From an uncultured Carboxylicivirga sp. (GTDB taxonomy: Bacteria > Bacteroidota > Bacteroidia > Bacteroidales > Marinilabiliaceae): a DNA stretch of 64,000 nucleotides. The number at the start of each line of letters is the position of its first letter. Position 1 is the stretch's first letter. A program made the position numbers and the translations under genes. The DNA is taken from the NCBI GenBank assembly GCA_947503525.1, contig CANNEA010000001.1, positions 930,001 to 994,000 of the forward strand, read 5' to 3'. Of this stretch, positions 27,731-36,745 are shown in pieces. Below the pieces are notes generated by a model. That model ran no database searches and was not told the origin of the DNA. It saw only the letters and a list, made by a program, of their open reading frames with translations.

Positions 27731-29164
27731 ATGGTTTTTACTTCGCTGAATTTTTTAATTTTTTTACCGGTTGTTATGTTGTTATTTTACATAACTCCGG
27801 TAAAATATAGGTGGCTCACACTTCTCATCTCAAGTTATTTTTTTTACATTAATATTAAACCGATTTACGCTCTATTAAGTGGTGGTATAACTGTTTCAAC
27901 TTATGTATTTACACGTTTGATTGATAAAACTCCTGATGATAATAAAAAAAGGATTTTAATGATCTTAAATGTAATTATTATTCTTCTTCCTTTACTCTTC
28001 TTTAAGTACTTCGCAGTAATTAATAATGAATTAATATTACTACTGGATGATTGGCATTTAAGATGGCCGTTACCAGAAATGAGATATATACTTCCTATAG
28101 GAATATCATATTATACTTTTATGTGTATCGGGTATACAATAGATGTATACAATGAAGAAATAGAGGCGGAGAAAAACATTGGAATAGTAGCTCTCTTTGT
28201 TTCATTTTTCCCTTTAATCTTATCAGGACCTATAGAAAGAGCTAAGAACATGTTACCTCAGTTTAGAGATTTTCAAAGGATTAATTATGACGATCTTGTA
28301 AAAGGTATGCAGCTAATGCTTTGGGGCTTTTTCATGAAATTAGTGGTTGCTGATAGAATTGCTATGTATGTTGATGTAGTGTATGGCAATATAGAATCTT
28401 ATAGTGGTAATTCACTATTATTGGCAGCAATATTATACCCTTTTCAAGTTTATGCTGATCTTGGAGGATATTCTTTAATTGCTATAGGAGTGTCAAAGGT
28501 CCTTGGCATAAGAGTAATAGATAATTTTAAACGTCCGTTTTTTGCAACAACTATGGCAGAGTTTTGGAGAAGATGGCATATTTCACTAATAACATGGTTA
28601 ACAGACTATTTGTATACTCCACTTTCATTCTCTCTTCGGAAATGGGGTCTATGGGGTATTATATTGGCGTTAGAACTAACTTTTTTAATTAGTGGTATTT
28701 GGCATATGGCATCAATGACAATGGTAGTTTGGGGACTTTTGCAAGGTACTTTTTTGAGCATTGAAGCAGTGACTAGTAAAAGGCGGACTAAATTTGAAGG
28801 TAAGTATTCGTTATCAAATAAGAAATGGTACATGTTATTATCAATGATGTTTACCTTTATCCTTTTTGCTATCTCTCAAGTTGTTGGGCGGGTTGATACT
28901 GTTGGAGAGTCTTGGATGGTATTTAGAAAGATCTTTTCTGAATGGGGAAGTTTCTATCTTGATATGACAACATTATTTTATGCATTTATTGGAATTGTTA
29001 TTATTATTTTAAAAGATTTCATAGATGAATTTTTCCCTGAGCGAATTAATTTCTTCACCAATAAAAGAGTGTGGGTTAGGTATTCTTCATATTTAACAGT
29101 TGCATTTGTAATTATCTTATTTGGAGTTCTGGAAGGGAATAGTTTTATTTATTTTCATTTCTAA
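27731..29164 (+). CDS. MBOAT family O-acyltransferase (DltB/AlgI-like), copy 1
   Basis: 477-residue polytopic membrane protein of the MBOAT family. LNFLIFLPVVMLLFYITP is the usual first helix, FFPLILSGPIERAKNMLPQF is the re-entrant conserved block, ADLGGYSLIAIGVSKVLGI and FWRRWHISLITWLTDYLY follow, and the invariant catalytic histidine is H325 in SGIWHMAS. MBOAT proteins pass acyl groups across the membrane onto an extracytoplasmic hydroxyl. The gene is preceded by a carrier and followed 3 bases later by an SGNH protein with an N-terminal membrane anchor, paralleling dltB-dltD and algI-algJ/X arrangements. Confidence 0.9.
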   Translation: MVFTSLNFLIFLPVVMLLFYITPVKYRWLTLLISSYFFYINIKPIYALLSGGITVSTYVFTRLIDKTPDDNKKRILMILNVIIILLPLLFFKYFAVINNELILLLDDWHLRWPLPEMRYILPIGISYYTFMCIGYTIDVYNEEIEAEKNIGIVALFVSFFPLILSGPIERAKNMLPQFRDFQRINYDDLVKGMQLMLWGFFMKLVVADRIAMYVDVVYGNIESYSGNSLLLAAILYPFQVYADLGGYSLIAIGVSKVLGIRVIDNFKRPFFATTMAEFWRRWHISLITWLTDYLYTPLSFSLRKWGLWGIILALELTFLISGIWHMASMTMVVWGLLQGTFLSIEAVTSKRRTKFEGKYSLSNKKWYMLLSMMFTFILFAISQVVGRVDTVGESWMVFRKIFSEWGSFYLDMTTLFYAFIGIVIIILKDFIDEFFPERINFFTNKRVWVRYSSYLTVAFVIILFGVLEGNSFIYFHF

Positions 29165-29167
29165 ATT

Positions 29168-30052
29168 ATGACAGCTAAGGCATTTTTTATAAGAGGAGTT
29201 GTGCTTATATGCATTTTCTTCTTTGTTGATTTTATTATTTCTCTTTTTTTAGTTGAAGGTCTTAAAAAGTACTATGGCATTAATGATAGTCCAAATGTAT
29301 TAATTAACGGTTCATCAATGGCGATGAATGGTTTTAATAGAGATGCAATTTCAAAGAGGAGTGGTAAGAAGGTTGCTTCATATTCCCTTGAAGGTGTTGG
29401 ATTAGGTGAGAGATATGAAATGATTAGTCATTTTTATCAGACAAATAGTAATGTAGAGAAGGTGATATTTGAGGTAAGCCCAGTTATATTTGAGTCAAGT
29501 TCACTGTCTAAGAATATCTATACAATATTTTATCCATTCATGGATGCAAAAAACATGGATACATACATTTATAATCGTGCACCAATAAAAGATTATTTAG
29601 TACACAAGTTTATTCGTTGTTCTCGTTTTGATTCAAGGTTGATGAGGTTAATTATTATGGGATTTATGGGTAACTTTGATAATATGAAAACAAATGAGTT
29701 GAGTGGAGATGAAATTGCAGATGATAAGATAGGCTTTGTTTCAATACCATATGATGAAACAAAAAAAGATATTTTCGGCGAGACAATGAACTTAATTGAA
29801 GCCAACGGATCCGATGTTATATTAGTCATGATGCCAATGTACAAAGCAAAGTATTTATCCTTTAATCCAAATGAGTATACTCAATTATCTGATTATTTTC
29901 GGAATTTTTGTTTGAATAGAAAAGGGTTTACATTTATTGATTTAAACCGAAAGGAGCTCATAGAGAACACAAAAAATTTCTCAGATGAAGTGCATTTAAA
30001 TGTAAATGGACAAGACGAAGTCACAAAAATGATAATACCCTATCTTCAATAG
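29168..30052 (+). CDS. Membrane-anchored SGNH-like (DltD/AlgX-type) protein, copy 1
   Basis: 294 residues with one N-terminal membrane helix (about 8-30) and an extracytoplasmic domain. Block I reads LINGSSMAMNGF (G48-S49-S50) and the C-terminal block reads DEVHLNVNG (D273, H276), which fit the Ser and Asp-His positions of an SGNH hydrolase or acyltransferase. It follows its MBOAT partner by 3 bases. Such proteins receive or position the acyl group for final O-acylation of the polymer in the periplasm. Assignment as DltD-like is by architecture; residue identity is low. Confidence 0.7.
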   Translation: MTAKAFFIRGVVLICIFFFVDFIISLFLVEGLKKYYGINDSPNVLINGSSMAMNGFNRDAISKRSGKKVASYSLEGVGLGERYEMISHFYQTNSNVEKVIFEVSPVIFESSSLSKNIYTIFYPFMDAKNMDTYIYNRAPIKDYLVHKFIRCSRFDSRLMRLIIMGFMGNFDNMKTNELSGDEIADDKIGFVSIPYDETKKDIFGETMNLIEANGSDVILVMMPMYKAKYLSFNPNEYTQLSDYFRNFCLNRKGFTFIDLNRKELIENTKNFSDEVHLNVNGQDEVTKMIIPYLQ

Positions 30053-30077
30053 TTAATATTGTAAAGGATTAAATAGT

Positions 30078-30653
30078 ATGCTAAAAAGATTATTTGACAT
30101 AGTTGCTTCATTTATTGGCTTGGTATTTATAGCTCCATTTTTATTGGTTATTGCAATAATCATTTTAATTAAAATGGGCAAACCTATACTTTTTCATCAG
30201 AAAAGGGCAGGATTACAAGGAAAATTATTCACTATACATAAATTCCGAACCATGTCTATAGGACATTCAGGTAATACAATTTCGGTTAAAGGTGAAAGTA
30301 GAATAACTCAGTTAGGTGCTGTTTTACGAAAATATAAATTGGATGAATTACCTGAATTGTGGAATGTATTAGAAGGTAATATGAGTTTTGTTGGACCTCG
30401 ACCTGATATGCCTGAGTTTTTTGATAGGTTAAAAGGAGAAGAAAGAAAGATTTTAGAGTTACGTCCAGGCATCACGGGCCCTGCATCTCTAAAATATTCG
30501 AATGAAGAAGAATTGCTCTCTGCTGTTGAGGATCCGCATAAATACAATGATGAAGTAATTTGGCCTGATAAGGTGAAAATTAACTTAGATTACTACTATA
30601 ATAAAACGTTCTTCGGCGATCTACGACTTATATTTAAGACCGTATTTAAATAG
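30078..30653 (+). CDS. PglC-type monotopic phosphoglycosyl transferase
   Basis: 191-residue bacterial sugar transferase consisting only of the catalytic domain. An N-terminal re-entrant hydrophobic hairpin (RLFDIVASFIGLVFIAPFLL) is followed by KFRTM (55-59) and KLDELPELWNVLEGNMSFVGPRPDMPEF with the catalytic Asp-Glu dyad D89-E90. It transfers phospho-sugar from a UDP-sugar to undecaprenyl phosphate and so starts a repeat unit. Size and the following PglE-type aminotransferase suggest UDP-diNAc-bacillosamine or a related sugar as donor; the matching PglF-type dehydratase is at 41188. Confidence 0.87.
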   Translation: MLKRLFDIVASFIGLVFIAPFLLVIAIIILIKMGKPILFHQKRAGLQGKLFTIHKFRTMSIGHSGNTISVKGESRITQLGAVLRKYKLDELPELWNVLEGNMSFVGPRPDMPEFFDRLKGEERKILELRPGITGPASLKYSNEEELLSAVEDPHKYNDEVIWPDKVKINLDYYYNKTFFGDLRLIFKTVFK

Positions 30654-30706
30654 CGTTATTTTTTATTGTACAATACTAAATTTATAATTTCGAATAATAT
30701 TTTGTC

Positions 30707-31858
30707 ATGAATACAAAGCAGAATAGAATATACCTTTCTAGTCCTCATATGTCTGGTGATGAACAAAAATATATCAATCAAGCGTTTGAACAAAATTGGA
30801 TCGCACCATTGGGACCAAATGTTAATGAATTAGAGAATACTTTAGCAAAATATTCTGGTGTTAAGCATGCATCTGCTTTAAGTTCTGGAACTGCAGCCCT
30901 TCATCTAAGCTTAATATTATTAGGTGTGAAAGCAGGCGATGAAATTATGGTGTCCACATTTACATTTTCGGCATCTGTAAATCCGATTGTCTATCAAGGT
31001 GCCTCACCTGTATTTATTGATAGTGAAAGGGAGACTTGGAATATGGATCCTGAACTTCTGGAAAAAGCATTGTCAGAACGTATAGCAAATGGAACTATAG
31101 ATAAAGTTAAGGCAATAATACTTGTTCATCTATATGGTATGCCTTCCAAGATGGATGAAATACTGAATATTGCAGGAACATATAATATTCCTATAATTGA
31201 GGATGCAGCAGAAGCCTTGGGAAGTAAATACAAGGACCAACCAATTGGTTCTTTTGGTATGATGTCTATTCTTTCATTCAATGGGAACAAAATAATAACG
31301 ACATCAGGAGGAGGTGCCCTTCTTTCAAACGACGAGCAATTAATAGAAAAGTCAAGATTTTTAGCGACACAAGCCAGAGATGCTGCACCTCATTATCAGC
31401 ATAGTCAAATTGGATATAATTACAGAATGAGTAATGTTTTAGCTGGCATTGGTCGCGGACAAATGGAGGTTATTGATGATAGGGTTGAGCAAAGAAGAGC
31501 AAATTATGATTTCTACAAATCCATTTTTAAAAATGTTGAAGGAGTGTCGTTATTAGAGGAACCAGAAGGAATGTATTCTAACAGATGGTTGTCCGCAATA
31601 TTAATTGATTTTAAAAGGTTCCAATTATCCATTCCGGATTTTCAAGCAGCACTAGAAGAAGATAATATAGAGTGTAGGCCATTATGGAAACCTATGCATA
31701 TGCAGCCGATATTCTCAAAATACGAATGTTATATTAACGGTACTTCAGAAGAACTCTTCAATATGGGAATCTGTTTGCCATCAGGATCAAATATGTCAGA
31801 TGATGATAGACAGCGAATTTTAGATTCTATTTGCAAACTATTAAATATTGGCCATTAG
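30707..31858 (+). CDS. PglE/LegC-type UDP-sugar aminotransferase (DegT family)
   Basis: 383-residue DegT/DnrJ/EryC1/StrS aminotransferase. IYLSSPHMSGDEQKYINQAF and WIAPLGPNVNELE are typical of the PglE branch, and SFNGNKIITTSGGGAL contains the Schiff-base lysine K195. GYNYRMSNVLAGIGRGQ closes the active site. Expected to aminate UDP-4-keto-6-deoxy-N-acetylhexosamine at C4, the second step of UDP-bacillosamine synthesis. The neighbouring PglC-type transferase supports this. No PglD-like hexapeptide acetyltransferase is in the window, so N-acetylation would need another enzyme, perhaps one of the GNAT proteins. Confidence 0.85.
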   Translation: MNTKQNRIYLSSPHMSGDEQKYINQAFEQNWIAPLGPNVNELENTLAKYSGVKHASALSSGTAALHLSLILLGVKAGDEIMVSTFTFSASVNPIVYQGASPVFIDSERETWNMDPELLEKALSERIANGTIDKVKAIILVHLYGMPSKMDEILNIAGTYNIPIIEDAAEALGSKYKDQPIGSFGMMSILSFNGNKIITTSGGGALLSNDEQLIEKSRFLATQARDAAPHYQHSQIGYNYRMSNVLAGIGRGQMEVIDDRVEQRRANYDFYKSIFKNVEGVSLLEEPEGMYSNRWLSAILIDFKRFQLSIPDFQAALEEDNIECRPLWKPMHMQPIFSKYECYINGTSEELFNMGICLPSGSNMSDDDRQRILDSICKLLNIGH

Positions 31859-31946
31859 TCAAAAAAGAAAAGCAGAATATCATAATTATACATTCAATAA
31901 AGAAACACTTTGTATACTTATACTTTAAATCTACGGTAATAAGTTT

Positions 31947-33380
31947 ATGGAAATCATTTCGGTAAGATTTGTACTTTTAGCCCTTGGTGCGGTATTTATC
32001 TTTTACTTTTTAAAGAACAAGTTTAAAACACTTTTTTTAGCAGTTTTAAGCTGTGCTTTTATTGCAACCTTTAATTACTTGTTATTAGCGTATGTTCTGG
32101 TGTATGCTCTAATTAATTATTACATTGGAATAAAGCTCTTTGAATCCAATCGTAAAACTGTGTACTATCGTATTGGATTGATATTTAATGTTCTTCAACT
32201 TGCGCTACTCAAATATGCGGATTTTCTTTTAGACCCGATAATCACATTAATTGATAGCAATATTGAAATAGCTAATTTGGCAAGACTTATTACACCGATT
32301 GGTATTTCATACTTTACCCTTCAAGGAATTGGTTATATTATTAATATTAAGTTAGGTGTTGAAAAGGTGGAACGTCGATTTGCTAATTTTTTGGTTTATA
32401 TCACCTTTTTCCCTAAATTTTTATCAGGTCCTGTTGAACGTTCAAATCATTTTCTTCCGCAGCTTGATAATTATAAGACCTTTGATAATAGTAGAATAAT
32501 TGAAGGTATTCGCATAGCTTTATTTGGATGTTTTAAAAAAGTGGCAATAGCTAATCAACTTGCTCCAATAATTATAGAAGCATATGGAAATGTCTCAGGA
32601 AGTGATGGGGCATTATTATTTACAGTAATATTTATCCAACCCCTTTACTTGTATTTTGATTTTTCTGGGTATACGGATATTGCAGTTGGTGTATCTAAAA
32701 TGTTTGGAATTAATATACTTCCGAATTTTAACCGTCCATTTTTTGCAGAGAATGTTACTTCATTTTGGCGTAAGTTTCATATGTCACTTTCGATTTGGTT
32801 TAGTGATTATGTGTTTAAACCTACGATGTTCAAACGAAGGAAATGGGGTAATTTGGCATCCATTTATGCCCTTTTATTAACCTGGAGTTTATTTGGTATA
32901 TGGCATGGTGCAGGCTGGAATTTTATGGTTCTTGGAATTATTCAGGCTGCTGCTGTCATTTATGAATTTTTCACCAAAAAGTGGAGAATGCAGTTTTTCT
33001 CTATACTTCCAAATCCACTTAGAGCATGGTTAGGTAGGTTGATAACATATTCATTTTATGGTGCATCCTTGGTGTTTTTCTTTGCTCCGGATTTGAAGGC
33101 TGCATTGACCTTTTTCTCTAGATTAAATATTTGGAATGGTTATTCATTTACTAGTAACCAAGAAACCGTATTCTTTGTAACTTTCCTTTTTGGATCAGCA
33201 TTTATGTTGGTGGAACTTTTCCAGAACGATTATCCAGATATTGCTGGTAGAATTGATAGTTGGTGGAGAGGAAAGAAGCAAGTTTATCGTGTTTTTAGGT
33301 GGTCGCTATATTTTTTCTTAATGTCAATCATCATTGTATTAAGTAATGAAGTTCAAAGTTTTATTTATTTTCAATTTTAA
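31947..33380 (+). CDS. MBOAT family O-acyltransferase (AlgI-like), copy 2
   Basis: Second 477-residue MBOAT membrane protein. Conserved parts are FFPKFLSGPVERSNHFLPQL, YFDFSGYTDIAVGVSKMFGI, FWRKFHMSLSIWFSDYVFKP and the invariant histidine H320 in LFGIWHGAGWNF. It is closer in motif spelling to AlgI-type alginate O-acetylases than copy 1 is. It shares one base (TAATG) with the following SGNH-like gene, so the pair is translationally coupled. It would acylate a second hydroxyl or use a different donor from copy 1. Confidence 0.9.
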   Translation: MEIISVRFVLLALGAVFIFYFLKNKFKTLFLAVLSCAFIATFNYLLLAYVLVYALINYYIGIKLFESNRKTVYYRIGLIFNVLQLALLKYADFLLDPIITLIDSNIEIANLARLITPIGISYFTLQGIGYIINIKLGVEKVERRFANFLVYITFFPKFLSGPVERSNHFLPQLDNYKTFDNSRIIEGIRIALFGCFKKVAIANQLAPIIIEAYGNVSGSDGALLFTVIFIQPLYLYFDFSGYTDIAVGVSKMFGINILPNFNRPFFAENVTSFWRKFHMSLSIWFSDYVFKPTMFKRRKWGNLASIYALLLTWSLFGIWHGAGWNFMVLGIIQAAAVIYEFFTKKWRMQFFSILPNPLRAWLGRLITYSFYGASLVFFFAPDLKAALTFFSRLNIWNGYSFTSNQETVFFVTFLFGSAFMLVELFQNDYPDIAGRIDSWWRGKKQVYRVFRWSLYFFLMSIIIVLSNEVQSFIYFQF

Positions 33381-34303
33381 TGGTAAAATTCGTTTTTAAG
33401 ATATTCTTATTTTTAATTGTCTTTTTTATTCTTGATAAACTTTTTCTTATTGTGACTCACTATTCTGCAGAGGCAGAAGTTGATAAAAGATTGGAATTAG
33501 TTGTAACAGGACAAATGGAAAAGGATATTATTATAGCTGGTTCATCACGAGGTAGTAGAGATATAATAGCAAAGCAATTAGAAGATAGTTTAGGTTTGTC
33601 TGCATATAATCTTTGTTTTCCTGGTTCTGATGTGAGGTTCCATGAGTTCTTAGCAAAATCATTATTGAATTTTAATAAGCCACCAAAATGTGTTCTGCTT
33701 GTCGTTGATGATGATCAGGAGCTTACAGATGATAGTGCAATTTTATTTCGCAAGGATAGATTATATCCCTTGGCTAAATATGAATATATATGGGAGGCCT
33801 TGGCAATAGAGGAAGGTAAAAACCCCTTTGTATCCAGGTTTCTTGTACTGGATAGACTAAATAAATATAATTTTGACTTGAGAAAAAAGAAGTTTACAGA
33901 GTTGGATTCAATATTGAATTGTGGCTCTATGCCTATTTCATGGTATCGTGATGACTGGGAATATGAATATTGCGTTGATAATGAATACAATATAGATGAT
34001 GAGGTTCCAAGTAAGGTAATTGCTTTCCTAAATATGATTAAATTAATTGAGTCATCGGGTAGTGAACTGGTGGTAGTTTTTCCACCAAATTTCAAATCTC
34101 ATAGTATTGATTTTGAAAATAGAATTAAAGAATTATCAGGAGATTCTGTTGACTTCTATGTTTATAATGTTTCGGATAGCGTGTACTTAAGAAAAGAAAG
34201 CTTTTTCGATGAGAGTCATCTAATGAAACATTCTGCAAAAATATTTACAAATGAAATAACGAATTATCTCAGAACTAAACATGATGAATTACTTGTCGAG
34301 TAA
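33380..34303 (+). CDS. Membrane-anchored SGNH-like protein, copy 2
   Basis: 307 residues with an N-terminal membrane helix (about 3-26) followed by an extracytoplasmic SGNH-like domain: IIAGSSRGSRD (G54-S55-S56) and DESHLMKHSAKIF (D277, H280). Partner of the MBOAT gene upstream, which it overlaps by one base. The two MBOAT/SGNH pairs in this stretch have the same order and spacing style. Its 3' end overlaps convergently by 15 bases with the lipoprotein gene on the opposite strand. Exact acyl-transfer role is inferred. Confidence 0.7.
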   Translation: MVKFVFKIFLFLIVFFILDKLFLIVTHYSAEAEVDKRLELVVTGQMEKDIIIAGSSRGSRDIIAKQLEDSLGLSAYNLCFPGSDVRFHEFLAKSLLNFNKPPKCVLLVVDDDQELTDDSAILFRKDRLYPLAKYEYIWEALAIEEGKNPFVSRFLVLDRLNKYNFDLRKKKFTELDSILNCGSMPISWYRDDWEYEYCVDNEYNIDDEVPSKVIAFLNMIKLIESSGSELVVVFPPNFKSHSIDFENRIKELSGDSVDFYVYNVSDSVYLRKESFFDESHLMKHSAKIFTNEITNYLRTKHDELLVE

Positions 34304-35158
34304 TTCTCCATTAAGTGTTGTTTTATTGCCATTATTTTCAATTACATCAATAACTCTATTTGCAAATAAGGGAGCTACTTTTCCTGCAAATAATTCATTG
34401 GGATGCGAGTCTCGGTCAGATGTACTATATTTCTCATTAAAATAAAGCTCATTTTCTGTCTGTAAGGAATATAGATCCCATAAGAAAATATTGTCATTGT
34501 CTTCATTCCATTTATTCTTTACCCAATTATAAAATGCTTTAGCTCTTGCAGCTTCTTCTTCAGTACACGCATTTTTGGTGAGAGCAGGTCCTGTGAAAAG
34601 AATAAATTTAGTATCTGGAAAACTATTCATTTTCGTCTTCAGTGCTTCGTATTGCAATTTGTAATTGGCTAGAGTTTTTATATCTGAATTTATATCTGGA
34701 GTTTTATTATCTTCTTCAATACTTCCTATCGGGAAACAATGCTTAAAGATAATTACCTGATATTTTTGAGTGAGAATTTCAAGAGTCGGTTCGTCTTCGA
34801 ATTTATTTATACCTTCGTTTTTACACCAAATGTTGTAATAGTCATAAGGGAAATTATTCCATCCATATGGGGAGGCTTTAGGAAAAATTTGTTCTTCAAT
34901 TAGATAACTAGAACTATTTGTTTTATTGTAATCAGAGAAGATTTTTGGCACATCTGCTTTTATCCCAAGTAAATTAGATATTTTTTTACTCTTTCTTAAT
35001 ATAAACTTAGAGATCTTCGAATTTGAATCACCATTCCATAGCACTCTACCCGTGCTATGGTGAAGGAATAAAATATTTATTTCAGCCTCCTTCTTTTGGC
35101 ATGAAGTAAGAGATAGTAATATAATTATTAGTGCTGTAAGTTTAGATTTATATTTCAT
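34289..35158 (-). CDS. SGNH-like lipoprotein
   Basis: 289-residue protein starting with a lipoprotein signal peptide; the lipobox is LTSC with lipidated Cys20. Directly after it, ILFLHHSTGRVLW (candidate nucleophile Ser35) and C-terminal DRDSHPNELFAGKVAPLFA match the first and last blocks of SGNH-type esterases or acyltransferases. It faces the periplasm or cell surface. It is convergent with the preceding operon and its 3' end overlaps that gene by 15 bases. A related but divergent secreted protein lies divergently next to it at 35288. An esterase acting on the acylated polysaccharide is a reasonable guess. Confidence 0.6.
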   Translation of the reverse strand: MKYKSKLTALIIILLSLTSCQKKEAEINILFLHHSTGRVLWNGDSNSKISKFILRKSKKISNLLGIKADVPKIFSDYNKTNSSSYLIEEQIFPKASPYGWNNFPYDYYNIWCKNEGINKFEDEPTLEILTQKYQVIIFKHCFPIGSIEEDNKTPDINSDIKTLANYKLQYEALKTKMNSFPDTKFILFTGPALTKNACTEEEAARAKAFYNWVKNKWNEDNDNIFLWDLYSLQTENELYFNEKYSTSDRDSHPNELFAGKVAPLFANRVIDVIENNGNKTTLNGELLDK

Positions 35159-35287
35159 TATTGAAAAGATTGAATACTAAAATAAACAAAAATAGTTCAT
35201 AGATGTTTACTTTACAGATCTTTATTTTTTTTTTATAAAGCCTTTAAGCATTTGTTGTAGACTAATTTACCCAAAAAAAATAAAATT

Positions 35288-36547
35288 ATGAAAGCAATAT
35301 TGTTACCTATTCTATTCGTTTTTTGTGTAAACACTATTAAAGGGCAAATTATAGCAGATCATAATGCTGTTGATGATTTTGATAATATTCCGGATGAATA
35401 CTTGGAGAAAGTAAAAAGAATGGTAGTAGAAATGGCAGGAGAGTCACACGCATCAGGCTTTAACTATGGTCAAGAATTATTAGCAATACTTTATCCTATT
35501 TGTTTAACTGATTTTTGGGATGGAACACCGCCAGTTAATTCAAATGGACACTTAAGATTAGGATCAACTGCAACAACAAGCGATGGAGATTATTTTACTA
35601 ATACTGCTGCCATTGAATCTTACAAACAGCGCATTGCAAATCAGAATAATTCAGGAGTTGAATTTGATGTAATGGGATTTGTTTGGTGTTGGGATATGTA
35701 TTATACTCAACCTAATTCGTGGAATACTCAACGAGATCCGGTTTATAATGTCAGGTGGGGTGGCAGTGTTGAACAAGCTCCACAGAATATACCAATAATT
35801 GGTCTGGATGATGGAGATCAAAATTTAACAGAGAATTCTGTTAGCGTACAAAGTTATTTAGATGCAGTAGTAAACTATCAAGAATATTGTGTAGAAAACG
35901 GATGGAAAACAAAAATTATTTTCACGACTGGCCCAGTTGACGATACATATCCTGTTTCAGCTGGAACAGAAGATGGTGTTCAGAGGGAAATTAAACATGA
36001 TTTCATAAGAGAATTTGTAAAGGAGAATAGTGAACGAATTTTATTTGATTACGCTGATATTCTTTGTTGGAACAATAATGGCGAAAAACATACTGAAACC
36101 TGGGATGATAATGGCAATCATCGAATTCATGCTCATCTACATCCAGATAATACATTTGATTATGATGATAATCTTAATGTGATACCTGGCGAAGAAGATG
36201 GAGATCATATTGGAGAGATTGGTTCTGTGCGTATCTCAAAAGCGCTTTGGTGGATGCTTGCAAGAATTGCTGGATGGGAGGGTGTTGCTACAACTATTGC
36301 CAATACGACGAAAAATAATTGTTCTAAATTATTTACATCTAGTAATCAAATAAGAATTGAAATTTGTGATGAAGTCGAACGTTATGATACTGTATGTTTC
36401 TATGACATTAAAGGTTCAAAAGTTTCCGAAAGAATAATTCTGAAAGACTCTATAGATTTGAGTACTGTTGGTTGGAGAAGTGGTGTATATCTTGTTGTTC
36501 TTTCTGGGTCAACACATACAGAAACTTTTAAAGTATTTATTAATTAG
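35288..36547 (+). CDS. Secreted SGNH-like protein with a degenerate T9SS-type C-terminal domain
   Basis: 419 residues with a signal peptide (cleavage near residue 20). MAGESHASGFNYG (candidate Ser) and DGDHIGEIGSVRISKALWWMLA (candidate Asp-His) suggest an SGNH-like catalytic domain of about 320 residues. The last 80 residues (VCFYDIKGSKVSERIIL to SGVYLVVLSGSTHTETFKVFIN) have the shape of a T9SS sorting domain with its SGVYxV and KxFI endings, though the usual early NP motif is missing. It is thus likely exported to or beyond the outer membrane. Substrate unknown. Confidence 0.6.
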   Translation: MKAILLPILFVFCVNTIKGQIIADHNAVDDFDNIPDEYLEKVKRMVVEMAGESHASGFNYGQELLAILYPICLTDFWDGTPPVNSNGHLRLGSTATTSDGDYFTNTAAIESYKQRIANQNNSGVEFDVMGFVWCWDMYYTQPNSWNTQRDPVYNVRWGGSVEQAPQNIPIIGLDDGDQNLTENSVSVQSYLDAVVNYQEYCVENGWKTKIIFTTGPVDDTYPVSAGTEDGVQREIKHDFIREFVKENSERILFDYADILCWNNNGEKHTETWDDNGNHRIHAHLHPDNTFDYDDNLNVIPGEEDGDHIGEIGSVRISKALWWMLARIAGWEGVATTIANTTKNNCSKLFTSSNQIRIEICDEVERYDTVCFYDIKGSKVSERIILKDSIDLSTVGWRSGVYLVVLSGSTHTETFKVFIN

Positions 36548-36678
36548 TCGATATCTTCCATAGCTCTTTAGTTTTAATAAATACAAATTTTAGGAGAGGA
36601 GAACAAAAAAGAAATTTGTCTATTTAGAAATCGTCCTGTAATGGGCAAGGCTTCAAAACTTTAATACAAAAAAGATAT

Positions 36679-36716
36679 AAAAAAGTTCCTAAGAGAAAAT
36701 CTTAGAAACTTTTTTT
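36679..36716. terminator. Bidirectional intrinsic terminator
   Basis: A 16-base inverted repeat (arms 36679-36694 and 36700-36715, one mismatch) encloses a 5-base loop. The left arm begins with an A-run and the right arm ends in a T-run, so it can terminate both the rightward gene ending at 36547 and the leftward gene ending at 36746. Confidence 0.8.
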
Positions 36717-36745
36717 ATACTAGCGTTGTCTTTGTTTATAAACTC

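Noticed and set aside
33715-34095. 126-codon open frame on the minus strand inside the second SGNH-like gene
   Set aside because: It lies wholly antisense to a well-supported gene, is Ser-rich low-complexity in translation and shows no family motif.
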